From Humulus lupulus (Eukaryota; Streptophyta; Magnoliopsida; Rosales; Cannabaceae): a DNA stretch of 64,000 nt. Where the stretch lies: the NCBI RefSeq assembly GCF_963169125.1, contig NC_084794.1:72203665-72267664 (forward strand). The letters are read 5' to 3'. Position numbers and translations under genes: made by a program. The notes below the pieces were generated by a model, which was given only the letters and a program-made list of their open reading frames with translations, was not told the origin of the DNA and did no database searches. This document shows positions 24,511-36,851 of the stretch, one piece after another (within the stretch, counting starts at the first letter, position 1; each line of letters opens with the position of its first letter).

Positions 24511-24945
24511 AATGAATGGAGCTTTGACCTATCATGATATCCGAGCCATTAAGGCATTGAAAAGGATTAGAGAACCAAGGGATACAATAGGAGTGCTAGA
24601 AAGAATCACTCAAAGATTGATCCTATTTCACAAGGAGATAGTTCACCTTCAAACCACTAAGCAAATTATGATGAGAGCCATGGAACAATATGTCCTAGTA
24701 ATTAGGTTTTTTAAGGATTTTCAAAATTAGAAAAATTATGGGAGACTATGGATGATGAAGATGATCTACCGGTAGCCATGAGATATTATTTTCTTATACT
24801 TAGGTTCACCTATAGGTTTGAATTTCAATTTACTAATGAACAAAAGCATAATATCTTAATGAATATTCCTCGAGGTAGTTTTGAGGCTCATGATAATGAT
24901 GATTATGAAGAAATAGATGATGATATGTTAGATGAAGGGTGAGAT
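24511..24945 (+). pseudogene. Unrecognised small acidic protein frame in gypsy A leader
   Basis: A frame beginning MNGALTYHDIRAIKALKR runs to a TAG at about 24728. The coding look continues in another frame, with TMDDEDDLPVAMRYYFLILR and an acidic end (DDYEEIDDDMLDEG, stop near 24942). Together they suggest a ~140-residue protein: a basic helical N-terminal half and a strongly acidic tail, broken by a frame change. It lies between the primer site and the gag start, where most Tekay elements have only leader. I do not recognise the protein and assign no function. Confidence 0.4.
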
Positions 24946-24967
24946 GTAGAAGATCCTAATTTTTAGA

Positions 24968-24982
24968 TATACCCTAGTTGTT
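24968..24982. repeat. LINE target-site duplication, left copy
   Basis: TATACCCTAGTTGTT is repeated exactly at 42562-42576, directly flanking the poly-A tail and the 5' end of the LINE. Confidence 0.95.
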
Positions 24983-25079
24983 TTTTTTTTTATCAAAAGA
25001 AAAAATATATTGATCAACAAACAATTACAACGAAACAGAGGAAGGATACAACCCACCTCAGCCAAAAACAACTCACCAA

Positions 25080-27968
25080 TTACAGATTCCTAACAAACTT
25101 AAGCATCTGCTTTTCTCTATAAGTACAGTTATTGCCAACTAAATTCAAAACTCTAGCTTTGATAGAGTATCTAATCAAATGGTCAATCTTATACACTGGT
25201 AAGCAGAAATTTTCAAGCCAACAATGGTTCCTATTCAACCATATATGATACACAGCTGCTGCACATGTTGCATGAAGAATCATCGAAAGCCAGCCAGCCC
25301 GAGGCAAAGACAGCCACTGGATCCAATTCCTAAACTGAACCGACCAAGATAAACCTCTCAGCCATCCCTGAACAACAAGCAGAATTTTTCTGGAGAAAAC
25401 ACAATCAAAAAATAGATGAGTATGATTTTCATCCTCTTGACCACAAACTGGGCAGCTTAATGAAAGAAGAGGAACATGACAGGACTGCAACCAGTCTCTG
25501 GTAAGCAACTTCTAGTTCACAGCAAGCCAAAGAATGAACTGGTGCTTTGGAGCTGAGAGTCTACACCAGACAGCCTTCACATACTGCACCAGCTCTCTAG
25601 GAAACACAATCGAGTACAAAGTGCCCAGATGAATTTTTCCATTCCTAGCCGCAGCATTCAACACAGAACCAGGCCAGAGTTGACACAATTTAATGATTCT
25701 CCTCCAATACCAACTGGTATCCTGCTTTAACTGATACTCCCTAATTGAATCACCCTTTAGATAAACACAATTAACCCATTTAACCCATAATAAATCCTGC
25801 TTGGAAGAGATTGCCCAAATGTACTTAGCCAGCACAACTTTGTTCCAAGAAGAGCTATCCTTGAACCCCCACCCTCCAAAGCATTTAAGGTTGCAGACAT
25901 GCTCCCAAGAGATCCTATGAATTTTACTTCTATTATCCTTTTCACCCCAAAGGAACTTCCTACACAGACTATCAATTGCTTTAACAACTTTTTGAGGCAA
26001 AATGAAAATATTCATCCAATAGGACCAAATCCCCAACAAAACTGAAAGTATTAGTTCAACCCGGCCAGCATATGATAAGTGACGACTAGCCCACCCTTTC
26101 AGCCGACCTCTCATTTTATCAATAAGAATTTCACAGTCACCAGCCCTCCATTTGGTCGGTCTCAAGGGAACTCCCAAATAACTCATGGGAAACTGCCCTT
26201 CAAACAGACAAGACTCCTGAAGCAATCTGTCTTTCTCCCCTGCATCAAGCCCACCTATGTAAATTCTGGATTTGGTTTTATTTATAGAGAGCCCCGAAGT
26301 GTTAGTAAACACTTGCTGAATAAGTTTGACTGAATTCTGGTTAGCTCTGCAAAACAAGAGAAGGTCATCAGAGAAACAAAGATTAACCAGCTTTAAAGAC
26401 TTACATAAGGGATGAAACCTGAACTCTTTCTCCTTAGAAGTCTTTAACAACAATCGAGTAAGGTAATCCATCACCATAACAAATAATAAAGGCGAGATTG
26501 GGTCTCCTTGTTTAAGTCCTCTAGCACCTTGAAACCGCCCTTGAATACTGCCATTCAACACCAAGGAATAAGAAGAACCCCTGAGACAAACCATAATCCA
26601 TCTAATAAACCTCTTCGGAACGCACAAAGCATTAAGAAGGTTTTCCAAAAAATCCCAGTCAATTGAGTCATAAGCTTTGCTTATATCAATCTTCATAAGA
26701 CATCGAGGAGAAATATTTCTCCTATTATAACCTTTAAGCAAGTCTTGGAGAATAAGAACATTATGGGCAAGAAAGCGATTCTTAATAAACGCCCCTTGAT
26801 TCCGACTTATCAAAGCAGGAAGCACAAGTTTAAGCCTATTGCATAACATTTTGGAAATGCATTTATATAAAGTATTGCAACAAGAAATAGGCCTAAAGTC
26901 AGATTCATTAACTGGTTGATCAACTTTCAGAATTAGAGATAATAAAGTACTGTTCAAAGATTAAGGAATGCTAGATGTCTCAAAAAAATCTAGAACAGCC
27001 CAAGCAATTTCCTTACCGATATCCTTCCATAAAGCTTTAAAGAAACTTGCCCCATACCCATCCGGACCTGGACTTTTAAGAGAATGGATGCTAAACATAG
27101 CTGTTTTAACCTCCTTGACAGTAAATGGTTTGATCAAACACAACTGGTCCTCACTGCTGAAAACAGATCCATAACAGATAGCTTGAGTATCAATAACCCC
27201 TGAAGCTTTACTAGCTGTACACAGAAATTTTTTGAAGTGATCCAGAAAATGGGCAGTAACTTTATCATAATCACCAACAATTTTCCCTTCAGCAGAAACA
27301 AATGAGACAATCCTATTAGCTAACTTTCTTTTCTTTAAACTGGAATGAAAGAATGAGGAATTGGCATCCCCAAACCGTAACCAATCAATTTTACTCTTTT
27401 GATAAAGATAGCTAGCATATAACTTCTCATGCCTCTTAAACTCAAGATAAGCCACCTGATCTTCATTGCAAAGCACTCTATTGGACGAATCAGCAAGACA
27501 TTTAGAATGAGCTTGATGATAATCAAGTTTGCTTCTCTCATAAATACAAGAAACATCCCCCATAATCTTCCAGTTAAACTTCTTCAGGATATGCTTGAGC
27601 CGAAGTAACTTCCAGCTAATTTGCTCTAAACCCCTGCCAGAAAATCTCAGAGATTGTCTCCAGTTATTAAGAACTACTTCTCTAAATTGAGGGTGAGCAA
27701 TCCACATGTTGTAAAAATGAAATGGTTGCACCCCCACCCTTATAGCAAGCAGCTGCTTTATCAAAATCATGGAGTGATCTGAACCAATCTCCCACTGAAC
27801 CCTAGCCGAAGCTAAAGGATGATCATCCATCCAAGACTCATTAACAAACACCCTATCCAACTTAGAAAAGATACGAGCCCCACCTTCTTGATTATTAGAC
27901 CAAGTGAAAAACGGACCCATGGTCCTCATTTCTTCCACCAATCCAAGCTCTAACCATTGTCGAGCATC
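25080..27968 (-). pseudogene. LINE ORF2, downstream part: end of endonuclease, RT, zf-RVT
   Basis: This continues the ORF2 cut off at 40725; removing gypsy B and one CTCCA restores one reading frame. It begins with the C-terminal half of the AP-type endonuclease (FFTWSNNQ, KLDRVFVNESW, SDHSMILI). The reverse transcriptase follows, with FRPISCCNTLYKCISK, LKQGDPISPLLF and the catalytic FSDDLLLF near 26380. A zf-RVT zinc-binding end is at about 25450-25400 (CPVCGQEDENHTHLFFDC). Two in-frame stops, at 26958-26960 and 25509-25511, break it. In L1 elements this protein nicks the target and reverse-transcribes the element RNA. Confidence 0.93.
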
Positions 27969-27973
27969 CTCCA

Positions 27974-28737
27974 TGTACGCCCTGTTTTTCCCACGGGCTG
28001 ATTAGCGAGCCGAGCTGCGGCCTAATCATAGTTATCTCATGGACGTCACTGCAGACCGGAGCTTCTGTCATTAGGTCGTACCTACCTAGCTCGAGGAAAC
28101 TCCAAGGGCTCGCCTTCATTGCCCAAGACTGGGGCAGGGATTCTGAAGGCCGAAGGTCGAGTCAAGTATGCAGCTCGTGGTGCGAGCTGGATATGGAGGC
28201 TATGACCCTTTGTGAAGTCAACACATGCAAGGTAAACGTGCATATATCAGACATCACGTGTCTGATATCCCCCTGACTTCTCGGACATGCAGCAGGGACG
28301 TGCGTATTCATACACCCACGACTGGGTTGGGCTGTGCAGCCCATTATCTCCTTACCTATTGATTTGACCACACTAATGTGTCAAGTTTAGGAATTAATCA
28401 TGAATGTCACAAAGCTGATGTGATAGATAAAAGGGTCACGGGATGACCTTCTTACCAACTCCCAGGTGCCTTCTCCTATAAATATGGAGACCCTGGGACT
28501 TAATAAGGGTTGGATTCTCTATTGTAAAAAAAAAAGGCCCTGTTTCAAATATCCAGTATAGAGCAATAATACTGACTAGTGGAGTAGAAGGATTTTAACC
28601 TTTGAACCACTTAAAAAACGTGTCTTGAGTCACCTCTTTCATTCTCTAAGATCATATATCTGTTACGGTTCTACATTTAGCACTAATCCCTTTCTCTTCT
28701 TCTCTTAATTGCCTGTTGGCGAAGAACTGCGTCAACA
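27974..28737 (+). repeat. Gypsy B 5' LTR (764 bp)
   Basis: It holds a TATAAATA box at 28477-28484 and a short A run at about 28526. The next bases, GTTTGGTGCTTTCATTGAG, occupy the primer-site position, but I could not assign the tRNA. Confidence 0.95.
28477..28484 (+). promoter_or_regulatory. TATA box of gypsy B LTR
   Basis: CTCCTATAAATATGGAG, repeated in the 3' LTR at 40461-40468. Confidence 0.7.
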
Positions 28738-28792
28738 GTTTGGTGCTTTCATTGAGAGCAAGTTCAATTAGTTCTGTCGCAAACATCCAACT

Positions 28793-31239
28793 ATGGTGAC
28801 TACTCAGTCCAAGCATGGTAACGAGACAGAACCACATGATGGGCAGGAGGCTCATCATACTGCTATCCCTGGTGAACAAGTTCCTGAAGTCCAGCAGCGG
28901 CCAGGAAAACAGCCAGCGGGCCAAGATGATACTGGTAGTTCGGCGCCCCGGCCGCCTAATCCGAACCCATGTTACTATACTGCGGTGGAGATGGAGAACG
29001 CTCAGCTGAGGAGCCAATTAGCAACAACTAGCCTGCAAATCCAGGATATGCTAGCCCGACTACCCCCTCTCACAACCGGCGTTAACGTCGGAGAGAGGCA
29101 AGGCGAGGCTCCTAAGTCTCGTCGGGGTAACCGGTCTAGGCATAGCCGTTCGGATAGACTTCCAGCAGCCAACTCCACCCCTTCATCACACCATCGAGAG
29201 GCAGACTTCGGAGAAATGCCTAGAGCCGAACAACAGCAATACAGCCGTTCGATCAGGACGTCGACTCCTAGCTCCCAACCATCCTCAAGGACGCCCAAAG
29301 GAGCTCGAGGAAATTCCCGAAGGAGATCTGGGGAGGGCTCACGACATCAGCCCGTTCCCAACAACCATCCTGCACCTCGTCCAGATCGCCAGGCGCGGGA
29401 CTAGTAGGTTGGCAGGGCCAAAAGGCCCCCACCATACTTGACTCGTCCTGACGGAACTAGGATAGCCTCTCCAGTTAGGCATCCTCCTTCTCCAATCAGA
29501 TATCTGTCTCCTCCTTGGCCCGTCCGAGACATCCCAGCCTATGGGAGTAGTAGGAGAAATCCACCATTGGTAAGACCTTCCCGGCGTAGCAGGGCGCTGA
29601 GGGAAAGCCCAGATCCTCAGCACCAAAGGCGGACTACAAGCCTATCTAGCAGGAGCCATTGGACCGGCAGTCGCCGGAGTGATCTCTCGGGGGGAGACCT
29701 GCGCCAGCGTCTGAGTTCGACGCAAAGTCATCAGACCACCCAGGGAGGCGACTGCGAGATCGCCTCAACTCTCATATAGGGGACAGAGCAGGAGGAGATG
29801 GCCAGGCTTGCTCAGGGGGGGCTCTGTCTGAAGTACGTAACGGAGGGAATGTCCCAAATAACCTATCTCAAGATAGGAGGGGAAATAACCCACCAAATAT
29901 GTACAATGGGTCCGGAGCTGTTTAACAACCCCGGAATAACCAAGGATATCAGGACCAAACCCTCGAGCGCTTGGCTCAGATGGACAAGCTGATGAGGAAG
30001 CTCCTATCAGAAAAAGAAAAAGACGAATATGATTCAGGGGACGAGATGGAACTCTTCGCCCCCAGTATATCAGCAACGGCGTACCCATCTGGTTTCCGTA
30101 TGCCCCACTTGTCAAAGTTCAATGGGGACGGAGACCCATCGGAACATCTAGGGATGTTCAACACCCTGATGATGGCCCACAACATTGGCCCCGAGCTGCG
30201 ATGCTTAATCTTCCCTTCCACGCTGACCGGACCAGCCAGGCAGTGGTTCAAGCAAAGTAAAAGACAGGCAATCAGTTCCTGGAAGACCTTCTCAGCTGAC
30301 TTCAAAAGGGCATTCCGAGCCTCCCAGGTCGCCCGTGTTCAGGCCGACTCCCTGGCTAACGTGAGGCAGCAGCCCGGTGAGACTCTAAAGGCCTACCTGA
30401 GCAGATTCGCGAATGTTGCTGCTCGAGCCAGAGACGCGGATGATAGCTCCAAGCTCATGGCCATGAGAACTAGAATCCTCGTCGGAGGAGATCTCTGGAA
30501 GGATATACAAAGGAAGGGAGTCAGCTCGGTTAACGAATTCCTTAATAGAGCCCAAGAATGGATCAACTTGGAAGAAGCTGAAGCTTCAGCTGCGGGAACT
30601 AGCCAGGTCCCCGAGCAGCCCGCTGGAGTAGGGACGGAGGTCGTGGCAGCGACCCAAAATGTCACACAGAACAACCAGCCCGGTGGAGGCAAAAGAAAGG
30701 GAAATGGCGAAAACAGTCAGCACGGCCAGAAGAAGAATAAGTCCGTAGACAAGTTTAAGCCCATTTTCACGACGTATACCGAGCTCACCCAGTCCAGGGA
30801 GAGTATCTTCCTGGCCAACTCTACTCGAGTCCCCTGGAAGAGGCCGGAGCCATTGAAGCACCACAAGGGAAAGAGAGATACTTCCAAGTTTTGCCATTTT
30901 CATAACGATGTGGGCCACAATACCGACGATTGTAGGCATTTAAAAGATGAGATCGAGACTCTCATCCGAGCCGGCCCCTTGGCTCAATACTCACAGAACA
31001 GGGTTCCAGCAAACCGACCTGCTCCAGATGTCCCAGCCAGTCAGTCTGGGTCTCAGTTAGATCAGGATATCCCTCCCCCTGTTGTAGGGGGCGAGATATC
31101 CACCATCTCTGGAGGTCTGCACATGGCTGGCACGACCAGAGGCGCCCAAAAGAGATACGTGAACAAACTAAAGGCTCATAACGGAGTGGAGTTCGTCCCG
31201 GAACAGCGTCAGTCAAAGCAGCAGCGATTGGAGAGGTAA
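28793..31239 (+). pseudogene. Gypsy B gag
   Basis: It starts at the first ATG after the leader (MVTTQSKHGNE). The N-terminal third is a low-complexity, basic, proline- and serine-rich region broken by a TAG at 29402-29404, with a change of frame between about 29776 and 29970. The conserved capsid-like domain follows at 30070-30590 (FNGDGDPSEHLGMF, LTGPARQWFKQ, ETLKAYLSRF). A knuckle-like CHFHNDVGHNTDDC lies at about 30889-30930. A TAA closes the frame at 31237-31239; the protease continues in the same frame beyond it. Gag would form the particle around the element RNA. Confidence 0.9.
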
Positions 31240-31857
31240 CCAATCATTTTTATGGAGGAAGATACAGGCCATGTCCAGTTCCTTCATAATGACCCTTTGG
31301 TTGTAGCAGTCCAGCTCGCCAACTGGAGAGTGAGAAGGGTACTGATAGACAATGGAAGTTCAGTGAACCTGCTATTCCCATCAACCTTAGAGAAGATGGG
31401 TTTGACTGTCACCGAGCTTAAGGCAACCTCCATGATGTTGTATGGTTTTTCGGGAGAAGGATCAGCAGCGATAGGGATGATCGAGCTGGTGATCACCCTA
31501 GGTGAAGGACCTCGGACAGTCTCCAAACTACTTGAGTTCGTGGTTATTGACTGCTCTGCTGCCTACAACGCCATTTTGGGCCAACCTACGCTCATAACCT
31601 TCGAGGCCGTCACGTCTATTTGCCACCTCACAATGAAATTCCCTACTTCAATGGGAATCTGCACTGTTCATGGCGATCAACTCGCTGCCAGGGAATGCTA
31701 CAGCATTTCCATGAAGGGAAAATCTAAACCCGGGCAGCTGGCAATGGCCATTCAAGGCGAAGAGGAATCTCAGGAACCCTTGGCAGATCCTGAGATTGAA
31801 AAACCTCAAAACACCGAGGGGGAAAATGTCGTCTTAAGTGAGGATATTGACCCCTAA
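31240..31857 (+). pseudogene. Gypsy B aspartic protease region
   Basis: Same frame as gag, separated from it by a single stop. The motif RRVLIDNGSSVNLLFPSTL, near 31335-31390, carries the catalytic aspartate in the D-N-G-S form common in Tat elements; YNAILGQPTL follows near 31566. The frame ends in two stops at 31855-31860, after which pol continues in a different frame. Confidence 0.85.
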
Positions 31858-31864
31858 TAGGTGA

Positions 31865-34800
31865 GGACAGATCCGAGCTCCAGGCAATAGAGGAGCTCAA
31901 GGAAATAAACATTGATCCACAGAATTTGTCACGAATGGTCAGGCTCGGGAAAAACCTCTGTAGCCAGAGGAATGTGGAATTGACTACGTTTCTGCAAGAT
32001 AACTTGGACGTATTCGCATGGTCGCACGAGGATATGGTGGGAATTAGCCCGAGTGTCATCATGCACACACTTCATCTTGATAAAAGCGTTCCTGACAAGT
32101 CCCAGAAGCAAAGGCGTTTAGGAACCACTCGAGCTGAAGCCCTAGAGGAAGAGGTATCCCGACTCAAGAAATGCGGCTTTATCCGTGAAGCCAAGTTTCC
32201 AGTGTGGGTTGCCAACCCCGTGCTGGTTCCAAAGCCTAACGGGAAATGGTGGACCTGCATCGATTTCTCCAACCTGAATAAGGCCTGCCCCAAGGATTGA
32301 TTCCCATTGCCCAGGATTGACCAGTTGGTGGATGCCACGGCGAGGCACGAGCTCATGTCCTTTATGGACGCGTACTCGGGCTACAATCAGATCGCGATGA
32401 ATCCAGCGGACCAGGAGCACACTAGCTTCATGACCCCAACTAACGTCTATTGTTACAAGGTCATGTCGTTCGGTCTGAAGAACGCTGGAGCTACCAACCA
32501 AAGGCTAGTAAATAGAATGTTCGCAGACCAGATCGAAAAAAACATGGAAGTGTACGTTGATGACATGCTAGTCAAGTCAAAGATTGCCGATAACGATGTT
32601 TCCGACCTGGGAGAATGTTTTAAGATACTACGGGAATATGGCATGAGGCTAAATCCACATAAATGCACTTTTGGAGTCGCGTCAGGGAAATTCCTGGGGT
32701 TCATAGTCAATACCCGAGGAATCGAGGCAAACCCCGACAAGATCAGATCCCTGCTCGAACTTCCTTCTCCTAGGTCACGAAAAGATGTCCTAGGCCTGAC
32801 AGGAAGGGTGGCGGCCCTCAACCGGTTCATTTCCAAGTCCACCGATAAGTGTTTTCCCTTCTACAACCTGCTCCGAGGTAACAATAAGTTCGAATGGTCA
32901 GTAGAGTTCGAAAGCGCATTCCTCGACCTGAAAGCACATCTGGCTGAGCCCCCCGTGCTATCTAAACCAAAGGCAGGAGAGCCTCTCTTTCTCTACCTGG
33001 CTGTCACTGAGGACGCAGCTAGTGCCGTGCTGGTACGAGAGGAGGACCAAGTTCAGAAACCAGTCTACTACATCAGCAAGAGACTTCTCGGTGCTGAGTC
33101 CCGATACCCGCTGATGGAGAAATTGGCATTCTGCCTTATCACAGCTTCATGAAAGCTCAGGCCGTACTTCCAGTCCCACTCGATTCACGTCATGACCGAT
33201 CAACCTTTAAGGCAGGTTTTGCAAAAACCTGAAGCATCGAGACATTTGATAAAGTGGGTCGTCGAGCTTAGTCAGTTTGAAATTCTGTACACTCCGCGAA
33301 CTGCTATAAAAAGTCAGGCCCTGGCCGATTTTATGGCAGAATGCACGGGATTCCAGGAGGATCCCACAGAGAACTCACCCCAAATCAGCTCGCCCCAGGC
33401 TTCGTGGAGGATCTTTGTAGATGGTTCGTCCAACGAGAACGGCTCCGGCGCTGGAATCATTCTGATATCCCCTGAGGGACATAGATTCCACTCGGCGCTA
33501 AGGTTCTGATTCAAAGCCTCCAACAACGAGGCCGAGTACGAAGCTTTGCTGGCGGGACTGAGGATAGCCCAGGAGTTAAAGGCGAGCTTTGTCCAGTGCT
33601 TCAGTGACTCCCAGCTCGTGGTCAACCAGGTTCTGGGCGAGTATCAAGCACGGGGACCCAAGATGGCCGCCTATCTGGCAAAGGTAAAAGTTTAGCTATC
33701 CGCGTTTGAGCGAGGCTCGGTCGAACAAATACCTCGGGAGCAAAACGCTAACGCAGACGCTCTCGCCAAGCTCGCCACCTCTGCAGAAACGGAAACCTTG
33801 GGGCTAGTGCTAGTCAAATTCTTGGAGAAACCAAGCGTAGAAGATATCAGGATGGAGGTCGAGGTGATCGATGCCAGTCCGACCTGGATGACCCCCATCC
33901 TTGAGTATCTTGCCGAAGGCAAGCTGCCTGAAGGGCGTAACGATGCACGGCGAGTCATGTACCAAGCTCCTAGGTACACGATAATCGATGGGGTATTGTA
34001 TCGACATGGGCACTCCCTTCCTCTCCTCCAGTGTGTTCTTCCAGGGGAGGCAAAGGCCATCCTACAGGAAGTGCACGAGGGATTTTGCGGAGACCACACT
34101 GGGGGGCAGAGCTTGGCCTTAAAAGTCCTGAGGGAGGGGTACTACTGGCCAACCCTATCCAAGGACTCTATCTCATACGTGAAGAAGTGCGACAGGTGCC
34201 AGCGATTCGCAGCAGTTGCCCGAGCTCCTCCAGTCGAGCTGAAGATGATCTCGTCCCCATGGTCGTTTGTCGTTTAGGGGATAGACTTGGTTGGCGCCCT
34301 CCCCACTGGAAAAGGCGGGGTCCGTTACGCCGTGGTAGCCATCGACTACTTCACTAAGTGGGCTGAGGCAGAACCTTTGGCAACGATAACATCCAAAAAA
34401 GTGCTTGACTTCGTGGTTAAGAGCATCATCTGTCGATTCGGCCTACCCAAGAAGATCGTTTCTGACAACGGCACCCAGTTCGACAGCGACCTGTTCACTG
34501 AGTTTTGGGAAAGACACGGAATTGTGAAAAGTTTCTCCTCCGTGGCCTATCCTCAGGCTAATGGTCAGGTCGAAGCTGTCAACAAGACCATAAAGACGAG
34601 CCTCAAGAAGAGATTAGACGAAGCAAAGGGGATCTGGCCAGAACAGCTCCCCCAGGTCCTATGGGCGTACCGGACCTCACATCGGACTCCTACGGGTCAT
34701 ACTCCTTTTTCCCTAACCTTTGGGAGTGAGGAAGTCCTCCCCGTGGAAATTAAGGTTCTTTCGCATAGAGTCCAGTCTTACGACCAAGATCAAAACCATG

Positions 34801-35120
34801 AGCTCCTGTGCAATTCCCTCGATCTAGTTGATGAAAGGCGAGAGGATTCGCAACTCCAGCTCGCCCATTATCAGCAGAAAATCACTCGCTACTTCAACAC
34901 CAAAGTCAAAAAACGTGCCTTTCGCATTGGCGACCTGGTCCTAAGGAGAGTTTTCCTGGCCGGGAAAGATCCCAAAGATGGAGTTTTGGGACCAAACTGG
35001 GAAGGAACATACCAGGTCATCGAAATCATTAAGGAGGGAACTTATAAGTTAGCCCGGCTTAATGGAGGGGCGGTCCCGCGCACTTGGAACGCCATCCACT
35101 TAAAGAAATATTATCAGTAA
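31865..35120 (+). pseudogene. Gypsy B pol: RT, RNase H, archaeal-type RNase H, integrase
   Basis: One frame with five in-frame stops (32298 TGA, 33150 TGA, 33507 TGA, 33693 TAG, 34275 TAG). RT has MSFMDAYSGYNQI and VYVDDMLVKS (both aspartate sites present). The first RNase H follows at 32930-33350. A second RNase H domain with [29 protein letters not shown] and NANADALAKLA covers 33405-33790. Integrase has the HHCC finger (HEGFCGDHTGG...CDRCQRF, 34074-34206), then the core with DYFTKWAEAE, SDNGTQFDS and NGQVEAVN, covering the D, D and E sites. The frame ends at 35120. Only point lesions separate it from an open frame. Confidence 0.94.
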
Positions 35121-36330
35121 TTCACTTGTAAGGCTTGGAAGGCCACTTTTTATGTATTAATGAGAATAAGTTTTTATGTATGTTTGCAAGTGTAATCTAA
35201 AGTAACCACGAAAGACCCTTTCCCAGTTACTTGGGGGGCATATGGTACCTAGATATAACCAGGTCTCCTTAATGACTTAGAAGTTGATTCATATCGATTG
35301 ACCGTTGTTTTTCTTAAAAAAACACGAGATATTGATATGGATTAACGCTAACTAAGTCCTTTCCTGGTCTTAACCGGGTCATAAAACTTAGAAGTTTATT
35401 TAAATCTATTGATCGTTGTTCTTCTTAAAGAGCTCGAGATATGGATAAACGTTAACGCGAACTAAGTTTTCAAATTAAGTTCCTGGTCTTAACCGGGTCA
35501 TAAAACTTAGAAGTTGATTTAAATCTATTAATCGTTGTTCTTCTTAAAGAGCTCGAGATATGGATAAAAGTTAACGCGAACTAAGTTTTCAAATTAAGTT
35601 CCTGGTCTTAACCGGGTCATAAAACTTAGAAGTTGATTTAAATCTATTGATCGTTGTTCCTCTTAAAGAGCTCGAGATATGGATAAAAGTTAACGCGAAC
35701 TAAGTTTTCAAAATAAGTTCCTGGTCTTAACCGGGTCATAAAACTTAGAAGTTGATTTAAATCTATTGATTGTTGTTCTTCTTAAAGAGCTCGAGATATG
35801 GATAAAAGTTAACGCAAACTAAGTTTTCAAATTAAGTTCCTGGTCTTAACCGGGTCATAAAACTTAGAAGTTGATTTAAATCTATTGATCGTTGTTCTTC
35901 TTAAAGAGCTCGAGATATGGATAAAAGTTAACGCGAACTAAGTTTTCAAATTAAGTTCCTGGTCTTAACCGGGTCATAAAACTTAGAAGTTGATTTAAAT
36001 CTATTGATCGTTGTTCTTCTTAAAGAGCTCGAGATATGGATAAAAGTTAATGCGAACTAAGTTTTCGAATTAAGTTCCTGGTCTTAACCGGGTCATAAAA
36101 CTTAGAACTTGGTTTAAGTCTATGGATCGTTGTTCTCCCTAAAGAGCTCGAGATATGGAAAAAGAACAGCATAAACTAAGTTTTTCAAGAAATTGTAGCC
36201 AAAGTGCGTAAAGGCAAAAAAGAGATCAATTGAAAGCGTTAAAGCAAATTGTCTCGAGGTGAAAGCACCTCATGCAAAGGTTACATAAAAATTATTTAAA
36301 AAACATTGGGGGCACAAGAAAAGAAATGCC
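35121..36330 (+). repeat. 119-bp tandem array in the gypsy B 3' region (7-8 copies)
   Basis: CCTGGTCTTAACCGGGTCAT recurs at 35363, 35482, 35601, 35720, 35839, 35958 and 36077, exactly 119 bp apart, with a degenerate first copy near 35255. Units are nearly identical and include AAAGAGCTCGAGATATGG. It follows the pol stop. Tat-lineage elements are known to carry variable tandem repeats in this region, some of which seed satellites. Confidence 0.97.
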
Positions 36331-36828
36331 CTAAGCTCCGCCAGTTGGTCCCTTGGAGGTCACCGTCTCGCCTCGCTCAACTGTGCCAGAACCATCCCCG
36401 GTCTCCGAGGGCGCCTCTTTATCAAGGCGAGCTTGGAACTTCACCAGCAAGCGCTCCCAGAGGCTCGCTGACATGAAGGAGAAGTCCGCATCTGGATTGT
36501 AGGCCCAGCAATGGTAGAACAGATCTTCCATGGACTTTTCCAAAGTTGTCCGCTCGTCCTCTAGGGCAGCCTGGGCGGCCTGGACCTCGGTCTTCGCGGC
36601 GTCTAGGTCCGTCTTCGAGGTGGCAAGGGAGGTCTCGAGCTCTTGGACCTTCAAACAAGTTTTCTCCAACTCGACCTGCGAGGCCGCCAGGGCATCCTTG
36701 GCCGCCTGTAGGGTAGTCTGATGCTCGTCCCTCATGTCCCCGAGCTGAGTCTTGGTCTTGATAATGCTCCGGTGAAGGGCGACAATGCTCTGTGAAGACG
36801 AAAAGACGATTGCCTTAGAAAAAAAAAA

Positions 36829-36851
36829 GGGGGGGGGGGGGGGGGGGGGGG
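36829..36851. repeat. Poly-G run (23 bases)
   Basis: An uninterrupted G run preceded by a poly-A run, in the antisense gene region of gypsy B. Confidence 0.95.

Noticed and set aside
28652..29779. Additional minus-strand and alternative-frame ORFs across gypsy B gag and pol
   Set aside because: Shadows of the real coding frame; they lack motifs and overlap conserved gag/pol sequence.
35240..36185. CRISPR-like array
   Set aside because: The 119-bp units are homogeneous head-to-tail repeats without unique spacers, inside a plant retrotransposon.
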